Assembly (NCBI GenBank): GCA_902619595.1
Contig: CACNFE010000001.1
Location: 62,001 to 126,000, forward strand
Source of the DNA: an uncultured Pelagibacteraceae bacterium
Lineage (GTDB): Bacteria; Pseudomonadota; Alphaproteobacteria; Pelagibacterales; Pelagibacteraceae
Length of the DNA stretch: 64,000 nt
Reading direction: 5' to 3'
Position numbers and translations under genes: made by a program. The notes under the pieces are model-generated. The model was not told the DNA's origin, did no database searches, and was given only the letters and a program-made list of their open reading frames with translations. Shown one piece after another: positions 57,892 to 64,000 of the stretch. Each line of letters opens with the position of its first letter. Position 1 is the stretch's first letter.

Positions 57892-59424
57892 TTATTTTAA
57901 ACTGTTTTTTAAATCTTTGATTAAATCTACAAGTAATTTTTCTGTATTCTCCTCTAATTTACCATCGCTTGAAATATTATCTAATATCTCAGGCTTATCA
58001 GATTTACATTTTTCTATTATTTTTTTTTCAAAATCTGAAATATCTTTAAGTTCAACATCATCTAAATAGCCTCTCACACCACAAAAAACAGATATAACTT
58101 GTTCTGCAACAGTCATTGGAGAATATTGCTTTTGCTTTAATAATTCCGTAAGTTTGGAACCTCTATTTAGTAACTTCTGTGTTGATGCATCCAAATCAGA
58201 ACCAAACTGTGCAAAAGCTGCCATCTCTCTATATTGAGCTAATTCTAGTTTCATCGAACCGGAAACTTTTTTCATTGCTTTTGTTTGTGCTGCAGATCCA
58301 ACTCTTGATACAGATAGTCCAACATTAATCGCCGGTCTTATACCTTGATTGAATAAATTAGTTTCTAAAAAAATTTGACCGTCGGTAATTGAAATTACAT
58401 TAGTAGGTATATAAGCTGAAACGTCTCCAGCCTGTGTTTCAATTATTGGAAGTGCAGTTAACGATCCACCTCCATGTTCGTTGCTTAGTTTTGCTGCTCT
58501 TTCTAAAAGTCTGCTGTGTAAATAAAAAACATCACCAGGATAAGCTTCTCTTCCTGGAGGTCTTCTTAATAATAATGACATTTGCCTATAAGCTACAGCT
58601 TGTTTGGATAAATCATCATAAATAATTAAAGCATGCATGCCATTATCTCTAAAGAATTCACCCATTGCACAACCTGTATAAGGAGCAAGGAACTGTAATG
58701 GTGCTGCATCAGACGCTGTAGCTGCAACAATAGTTGTATAATCCATTGCTCCAGCTTCTTCTAAAGTTTTTTGTATTTGTCTAACAGTTGATCGCTTTTG
58801 ACCTATTGCAACATAAATGCAATAAAGTTTTTGTTTTTCATCACCGCTTTCATTAATTTTTTTTTGGTTAATAATAGTATCAACTGCAACTGCAGTTTTA
58901 CCTGTTTGTCTGTCTCCAATAATCAATTCCCTTTGACCCCTTCCAATAGGAACTAAACTATCTATTGCTTTTAAACCAGATTGCATTGGTTCGTTAACTG
59001 ATTGACGTGGTATAATTCCTGGAGCTTTTATCTCTACTCTACTTTTTTTGATTGATTTATCTAATGCACCTTTGCCATCAATTGGATTTCCTAATCCATC
59101 AACAACTCTTCCCAATAGTTCTTTACCAACAGGTGTGTCAACAATTGCTCCTGTTCTCTTAACTGTATCTCCCTCTTTAATAGCTTTATCATCGCCAAAA
59201 ATTACAACTCCTACATTCTCGCTCTCTAAGTTTAAAGCCATACCTCTAGAACCATCTGAAAATTCAACCATCTCACCTGCCTGAACATTATCTAAACCAT
59301 ATACACGAGCAATACCGTCTCCAACCGATAGAACTTGCCCTACTTCACTTATTTCAGCTTTATCTCCAAATTTTTTTATCTGCTCTTTTAATATTTTTGT
59401 TACTTCTGAAGGGTTTATATCCAT
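57892..59424 (-). CDS. atpA: ATP synthase F1 alpha subunit
   Basis: The 510-residue subunit has Walker A GDRQTGKT at 170-177, the nucleotide-binding core and the [27 protein letters not shown] stretch. It is non-catalytic but nucleotide-binding. Two bases separate it from atpG and it directly follows atpH. Confidence 0.98.
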   Translation of the reverse strand: MDINPSEVTKILKEQIKKFGDKAEISEVGQVLSVGDGIARVYGLDNVQAGEMVEFSDGSRGMALNLESENVGVVIFGDDKAIKEGDTVKRTGAIVDTPVGKELLGRVVDGLGNPIDGKGALDKSIKKSRVEIKAPGIIPRQSVNEPMQSGLKAIDSLVPIGRGQRELIIGDRQTGKTAVAVDTIINQKKINESGDEKQKLYCIYVAIGQKRSTVRQIQKTLEEAGAMDYTTIVAATASDAAPLQFLAPYTGCAMGEFFRDNGMHALIIYDDLSKQAVAYRQMSLLLRRPPGREAYPGDVFYLHSRLLERAAKLSNEHGGGSLTALPIIETQAGDVSAYIPTNVISITDGQIFLETNLFNQGIRPAINVGLSVSRVGSAAQTKAMKKVSGSMKLELAQYREMAAFAQFGSDLDASTQKLLNRGSKLTELLKQKQYSPMTVAEQVISVFCGVRGYLDDVELKDISDFEKKIIEKCKSDKPEILDNISSDGKLEENTEKLLVDLIKDLKNSLK

Positions 59425-59982
59425 TTATGCCTCTAACATTTTATTTTCTATTTTTTGTAATTTGCTTCTTATTGAAGTATCAATCATTGTACTATTTACT
59501 TGAATTATTAGACCTCCAATTAAACTCGGATCTTTTTTAAAATTTAATTTTATTTTAGCATCAAAAGTACTTAACAAATTACCTTCAATTTTTTTAATCT
59601 CATCTTTGCTCAAATCTTTTGCTGCAATTAGTTCTGCTTTTATTTCTCCTCTTTTTTTGGAGCATGTTTCAATAAAATCACTTAATATTTTCTCTACATA
59701 AAAAAATCTTCTTTTATGAATGAGGTAGCATAAAAATTTTGAGAGGAGTTCATTCAAATTAAATTTATTTGAAATTTGTTTTATAATATTTTCTTGGTCC
59801 TCTTTTTTGGTAGTTGGATTTTTAATGAAAAAATCTAGATCTGGGCTTTTTATTATAGTAGATAGCAAAGCCTCAACCTGTTTCTCAATTTCGCTAACTA
59901 TATTTGTTTCGTCCGCTAGCTCATACAGTGCGAGAGAATATCTTCCAACTGAAGTTTCAGAAAAGTTTTTGTTTTTTGTCAA
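59425..59982 (-). CDS. atpH: ATP synthase F1 delta subunit
   Basis: The 185-residue peripheral-stalk subunit has RYSLALYELADE near the start and the late DPSLIGGLIIQVNSTMIDTSIRSKLQKIE motif of the delta/OSCP family. It heads atpHAGDC. The Fo genes (atpI, B, E, F) are elsewhere, as is normal in alphaproteobacteria. Confidence 0.94.
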   Translation of the reverse strand: MTKNKNFSETSVGRYSLALYELADETNIVSEIEKQVEALLSTIIKSPDLDFFIKNPTTKKEDQENIIKQISNKFNLNELLSKFLCYLIHKRRFFYVEKILSDFIETCSKKRGEIKAELIAAKDLSKDEIKKIEGNLLSTFDAKIKLNFKKDPSLIGGLIIQVNSTMIDTSIRSKLQKIENKMLEA

Positions 59983-60089
59983 TTTTAAACCTTTGTATAT
60001 GAAGAATTATTTAAAAAGTTGAGATTAATTAACATATGATAAAAATCTGTTCAAGTAACTGATTGTCAAAATGGTTCTTATTTTACTGA
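59983..60089 (-). promoter_or_regulatory. intergenic region with possible atp operon promoter
   Basis: The 107-base gap before atpH contains a perfect -35-like TTGACA on the minus strand (60064-60069). No convincing -10 element lies at 16-18 bases; TATCAT is 22 bases away. A promoter for the operon is likely here, but the exact elements are uncertain. Confidence 0.35.
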
Positions 60090-62045
60090 TTAATTGAAGT
60101 TTATTGGGTCAACATCAACTGTCAGTTTTATTCCGTATGGAAACTTATATTTTGATATTACTTCAGATAAGGAATTTTGAAGTTTCATTGATTTTCTCCC
60201 TCGAATTAATAATCTTACCCTATATTTTCTTTTTAACCGGAAAATTGGAGCGTTTACCGGACCTAGAATTTTATCTTTAATATGAGTTTGTGCAAAACTT
60301 TTAAATTTATTAGATTCTTGCTCAATTATTTTTTCATTTTTACCAGTTATTATAATTGAAATAAATCTTTGAAATGGAGGAAGATTATTTAACTTCCTAA
60401 GTTGAAGTTCTTTTGATAAAAAGATATCTGGATCACTATCCGTCAAAGTCTTGATTGAATTTGTATCATTGCTATAAGTTTGAAAATAAACTGTTGCAGG
60501 TTTTCCTGCTCTTCCTGCTCTTCCTGATAATTGATGATACAATTGTAAGTTTTTTTCGGTGCCCCTTAAATCGTGTCCTTTTGTAGTAAGGTCTATATCA
60601 ACCACTATTATACAATTGAGATGAGGGAAGTGAAAACCTTTTGATATTAATTGAGTTCCAACAAGTATTTGAATTTCATTATTAATAATTTTTTTTAAAA
60701 TTTCAGATGAATTTTTTTTATTCATTGTATCACTTGAGAAAATTGTAATATTTTTATCAGGAAATTTTTTTTTAACTTCTTCAGTAATTCTCTCTACGCC
60801 TGGACCATAAAAAATAGGTTCACAAAAACTTATTTTATTACATTTTCTGTCAAGCTGATCTTTAAAACCACAGTAATGACATAATAAAAAATTTTTATTT
60901 TTGTGGAACACAAGATTAATTGAACAATTTGGACAAGAGTAACTATATAAACATTTTTTACAAAATACGTGGGGAGAAAAACCCCTTCTATTTAAAAAAA
61001 ATAAAACTTGGTCTTTTTTATTTAAATGATCATTCACTTTTTGAATAACTGCGTTTGATAACCAAGAATTTTTATCGAGTTTTACTTTATTTAAATTAAT
61101 AATTTCATGATTTGGTAATGATGCTTTTTTAAACCTTTCTGATAACTTTGATATTGAGTATTTCCCTTTTCTTATATTCTCATAGGTTTCAATTGAAGGT
61201 ACGGCAGTTACTAGGTTAATTGGAATATTTTCAAAGTTTGCTCTTGCAATTGCCATATCACGAGCATTATAAATTACTCCTTCGTCTTGTTTGTACGATT
61301 GGTCATGTTCCTCATCAACGATAATGAGTCCTAAATTTTTAAAAGGTAAAAAAAGCGATGATCTAGCTCCAATAGCTACTTTTATCTTATTATTAATAAT
61401 ACCACTCCATATTTTTTTTTTATTCTTTTTTGATATGCCTGAATGCCATATTGCTGGTTGAAAACCAAAAAATTCAATGAATTTTTTTTCAAACTGGTTT
61501 GTTAATCCAATCTCGGGAAGAAGAATTAGTGCTTGTTTTTTTTTTTCTATAACTTTTCTTATTGTCTCAAAATAAACTAATGTTTTACCTGACCCAGTAA
61601 CACCTTGTAAAACATGTACTCTAAACTTATTAATATTTTTATTTATTTCCTTTAAATTTTTTTCTTGCTCATTTGTAAGTTTAAAGTCTAATTTGTTTTC
61701 GAAACTATTAAAATTTTCATATTCTTTTTCTGGCAATTTTTCAATAGCCTGTCCACTCATTAAAACTAATTTTAAAGCCATGCCTTTAGGGATTAAGTTA
61801 TATTGAGAAAACCAATCTAAAAACTTGATTGTCTCTATTTTAAGACTTGGTATATTTAATTTTCTTATAACGCTTTTAATTTTAAATGTTTTTTGACTTT
61901 TTTTTTCAAACTCATCCCAAACAACTCCAATAATATTTTTTTTACCAAAAGGAACCTCAACAAAATCTCCTATTTTTAATTTAATATTTGTTTTGTATGT
62001 AAAAGGATGATTAAAAATATTTGGTAATAGAATCGGAATTTCCAT
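60090..62045 (-). CDS. priA: primosomal replication restart helicase PriA
   Basis: The 651-residue helicase has an N-terminal DNA-binding part, Walker A GVTGSGKT at 148-155, DEEH at 244-247 and a zinc-binding insert with eight Cys (362, 365, 371, 374, 389, 392, 402, 408). Three Cys pairs have the normal CX2C spacing; the last pair is CX5C (402/408) instead of CX2C. LVGTQLISKGFHFPHL and GRAGRAGKPATV complete the helicase domain. It restarts stalled replication forks. priA upstream of atpHAGDC is a familiar alphaproteobacterial order. Confidence 0.95.
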   Translation of the reverse strand: MEIPILLPNIFNHPFTYKTNIKLKIGDFVEVPFGKKNIIGVVWDEFEKKSQKTFKIKSVIRKLNIPSLKIETIKFLDWFSQYNLIPKGMALKLVLMSGQAIEKLPEKEYENFNSFENKLDFKLTNEQEKNLKEINKNINKFRVHVLQGVTGSGKTLVYFETIRKVIEKKKQALILLPEIGLTNQFEKKFIEFFGFQPAIWHSGISKKNKKKIWSGIINNKIKVAIGARSSLFLPFKNLGLIIVDEEHDQSYKQDEGVIYNARDMAIARANFENIPINLVTAVPSIETYENIRKGKYSISKLSERFKKASLPNHEIINLNKVKLDKNSWLSNAVIQKVNDHLNKKDQVLFFLNRRGFSPHVFCKKCLYSYSCPNCSINLVFHKNKNFLLCHYCGFKDQLDRKCNKISFCEPIFYGPGVERITEEVKKKFPDKNITIFSSDTMNKKNSSEILKKIINNEIQILVGTQLISKGFHFPHLNCIIVVDIDLTTKGHDLRGTEKNLQLYHQLSGRAGRAGKPATVYFQTYSNDTNSIKTLTDSDPDIFLSKELQLRKLNNLPPFQRFISIIITGKNEKIIEQESNKFKSFAQTHIKDKILGPVNAPIFRLKRKYRVRLLIRGRKSMKLQNSLSEVISKYKFPYGIKLTVDVDPINFN

Positions 62046-62067
62046 AAAGATATAATATGAAAATTTT

Positions 62068-63468
62068 TTAAGAGTGTATTGCTCTTTTATCCACAGATAA
62101 GGCTGCCTCTTTTACAGCTTCTGAAAAAGTAGGGTGCGCATGACAAGTTCTAGCAATATCTTCAGAACTTGCGCCGAATTCCATTGCAACTGCCATCTCC
62201 GCAATTAATTCTCCTGCATGTGGACCTATTAAATGTACTCCGAGCACCTTATCAGTTTTTTCATCTGCAAGTATTTTTACAAATCCCTCGGCCTCGTTAA
62301 TCGCTTTTGCTCTAGAGTTTGCCATAAAAGAAAATTTGCCAACTTTATATTTAATTTTCTTTTCATTTAGCTTTTCCTCTGTTTCTCCTACTGTTGCTAC
62401 CTCTGGTGTTGTATAAATTACTCCTGGTATAACATCATAATTTACATGCCCAGCTTGTCCTGCAATTAGCTCAGCAACTGCAATACCTTCTTCTTCCGCC
62501 TTATGTGCAAGCATTGGTCCATCAATAACATCGCCAATAGCATAAATATTTTTAATACTTGTCTCAAAGTTTTTATTTACCTGAACTCTCATTTTGCTAT
62601 CTAATTTTACTCCGACATTATCTAAATTTAAATTTTTTGTATTTGGTTTTCTACCTACAGAAACCAAAACTACATCTGTTTCCATTTGAGTTTTTTTTCC
62701 ATCTTTGCCTTGAATTGTAACGGTAGCAGAGTCACTATTTTTTTTAATATTCTCAACTTTAGTCTCCATATGGAAATTTATTCCTTGTTTCTTTAAAATT
62801 TTCATAAATTCCTTTGAAATTTCTTTATCCATTCCTGGTGTAATATGATCTAAAAATTCAACAACGTGAACCTCTGAACCAAGTCTTGACCAAACCGAAC
62901 CCATCTCTAATCCAATATAACCTCCACCCACAATAAGCATTTTTTTTGGAACACTTTTTAAAGATAATGCTCCAGTAGAAGAAACTATAATTTTTTCATC
63001 AAATTTTGCACCTGGTAATTCCGATGCTTCTGATCCAGTGGAAATTATAATTTTATCAGTATCTAATAATATTTCTTTATTATTTAAATCTATTATTTTA
63101 ACTTGATTATTTTTAGTAAGACTACCTGTTCCTTTAAAATATGAGACTTTATTTTTTTTGAATAAAAACTCTACTCCTTTTGTCAAAACATCAACTGCCT
63201 TATCTTTATTTTTCATCATTTTTTCTAAATTTAACTTTATTTGACCAACCTCTATACCTAATTGATCAAATGATTTAGCTTTATGGAAATTTTCAGATAG
63301 GTTTAAAAGACTTTTAGAAGGAATACATCCTACATTTAGGCATGTACCTCCTAACGTACCTCTTGACTCAACACATGCAGTTTTGAATCCTAGTTGGGCA
63401 AGTCTTATTGCACAAACATAACCACCCGGTCCACCACCGATCACAACTGCTTGAAATTTCTCAGACAT
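62068..63468 (-). CDS. lpdA: dihydrolipoamide dehydrogenase
   Basis: The 466-residue flavoprotein has the FAD motif GGGPGGYVCA, the redox disulfide Cys43/Cys48 in GTCLNVGCIP, the NAD motif GGGYIGLEMGSVW, and the catalytic His-Glu in HAHPTFSE. It reoxidises lipoamide of 2-oxoacid dehydrogenases. It directly follows sucB, so it is the E3 of the 2-oxoglutarate complex here. Confidence 0.97.
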   Translation of the reverse strand: MSEKFQAVVIGGGPGGYVCAIRLAQLGFKTACVESRGTLGGTCLNVGCIPSKSLLNLSENFHKAKSFDQLGIEVGQIKLNLEKMMKNKDKAVDVLTKGVEFLFKKNKVSYFKGTGSLTKNNQVKIIDLNNKEILLDTDKIIISTGSEASELPGAKFDEKIIVSSTGALSLKSVPKKMLIVGGGYIGLEMGSVWSRLGSEVHVVEFLDHITPGMDKEISKEFMKILKKQGINFHMETKVENIKKNSDSATVTIQGKDGKKTQMETDVVLVSVGRKPNTKNLNLDNVGVKLDSKMRVQVNKNFETSIKNIYAIGDVIDGPMLAHKAEEEGIAVAELIAGQAGHVNYDVIPGVIYTTPEVATVGETEEKLNEKKIKYKVGKFSFMANSRAKAINEAEGFVKILADEKTDKVLGVHLIGPHAGELIAEMAVAMEFGASSEDIARTCHAHPTFSEAVKEAALSVDKRAIHS

Positions 63469-64000
63469 TTAAATTTCTAAAAATAACCTTCTTGGATCCT
63501 CTAGGTTTTCTTTGATTGTTTTTAAGAAGGAAACAGAGTCTTTGCCATCAATTATTCTATGATCATAGGATAATGCTAAATACATAAGTGGCCTAATTTT
63601 AATTTCGCCATCGACAACAAAGGGTCTATCAACAATATTATGCATACCTAAAACTGCTGACTGAGGTAAATTTAAAATTGGAGTTGATAACATAGATCCA
63701 TAAACTCCACCATTACTAATTGTAAAAGTTCCACCCTGAAGATCCTCTATATTTAATTTCCCCTCTCTTGCTTTTTCAGACATAGATTTAATATTTTTTT
63801 CAATGTCAGCAAATGATAGCTCATCGGCATTTTTTAACACTGGAACAACTAATCCTTTATCTGTACCAACAGCAAAACTTATATTGTAATAATTTTTATA
63901 AATTATTTCATCACCTGAAATTTCCGCGTTTACTATTGGGAATGCTTTTAATGCTAAGATACATGACTTGATAAAAAAAGACATAAAACCTAATTTAACT
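63469..64000 (-). CDS. sucB: 2-oxoglutarate dehydrogenase E2 (succinyltransferase), C-terminal part
   Basis: The frame stays open to the window edge (upstream residues VKLGF), so this is a partial gene. It holds most of the catalytic domain: [52 protein letters not shown] and the active-site [13 protein letters not shown]. The lipoyl and E1/E3-binding domains lie outside. The [11 protein letters not shown] stretch and lpd next door fit the 2-oxoglutarate rather than the pyruvate complex. Confidence 0.92.
   Translation of the reverse strand, partial: VKLGFMSFFIKSCILALKAFPIVNAEISGDEIIYKNYYNISFAVGTDKGLVVPVLKNADELSFADIEKNIKSMSEKAREGKLNIEDLQGGTFTISNGGVYGSMLSTPILNLPQSAVLGMHNIVDRPFVVDGEIKIRPLMYLALSYDHRIIDGKDSVSFLKTIKENLEDPRRLFLEI

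Overview
The window is a strongly A+T-rich, gene-dense bacterial chromosome segment. Lys/Asn/Ile-rich proteins, intergenic gaps of only a few bases, and marker genes (GcrA, ChvG/ChvI-type and RegA-type regulators, class I lysyl-tRNA synthetase, atpHAGDC without the Fo genes, a SAM-II riboswitch ahead of metX) point to a streamlined marine alphaproteobacterium, most likely of the SAR11/Pelagibacterales group. This is inferred from gene content; no rRNA lies in the window. I see no tRNA, rRNA, IS element, prophage, CRISPR array or other foreign-looking island. No gap between genes exceeds about 190 bases.

Layout. 1-141: 3' end of a c-type cytochrome gene. 133-3043 (-): ABC-2 permease, argD, argF. 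3173-3673 (+): gcrA. 3676-4893 (-): NDUFA9-like protein and a small SHOCT protein. 4943-12580 (+): rnd, kdsD, lptC, lptB, aroA, cmk, rpsA, ihfB, pyrF. 12583-14084 (-): frameshifted DMT transporter and alkA. 14118-19344 (+): msrA, sulfurtransferase, RND adaptor and pump. 19341-20797 (-): VanZ-like protein, SNase-like nuclease, SLT lipoprotein. 20827-21543 (+): gpmA. 21529-30018 (-): polA, chvI, chvG, ahcY, tsaE, amgK-like, murU-like. 30066-31580 (+): ABC ATPase, bioY. 31573-32127 (-): regA. 32303-35405 (+): decarboxylase, deoxyhypusine-synthase-like, ureohydrolase (polyamine cluster). 35414-38898 (-): lysS, pyrD, rpmB, yhhQ. 38981-44059 (+): trkH, ampG-like, NlpC/P60, TPR-sulfotransferase. 44056-46028 (-): hisC, tyrA. 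46215-55208 (+): metX, metW, gloB, rplU, rpmA, obgE, proB, proA, nadD, rsfS, ctpA, rppH. 55201-64000 (-): sucB (partial), lpd, priA, atpHAGDC.

How the genes work together. Arginine/ornithine synthesis (argD, argF) can feed the decarboxylase, DHS-like and ureohydrolase cluster that makes polyamines. The AmpG-like permease, an NlpC/P60 peptidase without a signal peptide, AmgK-like kinase and MurU-like nucleotidyltransferase form a plausible minimal peptidoglycan-recycling route. kdsD, lptC and lptB serve lipopolysaccharide synthesis and export, but lptA is missing from its usual place. metX/metW with ahcY cover methionine synthesis and the methyl cycle, with metX behind a SAM-II riboswitch. The 3' end carries central energy metabolism (2-oxoglutarate dehydrogenase components and the F1-ATPase).

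Most unusual points: a cytidylate kinase whose P-loop lysine is alanine; an RND adaptor with no alpha-hairpin; a DMT transporter broken in an eight-T run; the DHS-like polyamine cluster with a perfect 12-bp hairpin in its leader; a 14-bp palindrome over the predicted gcrA -10 box; and convergent genes that overlap or abut with no visible terminators. I did not find a clear new defence or mobile system; this is core genome.
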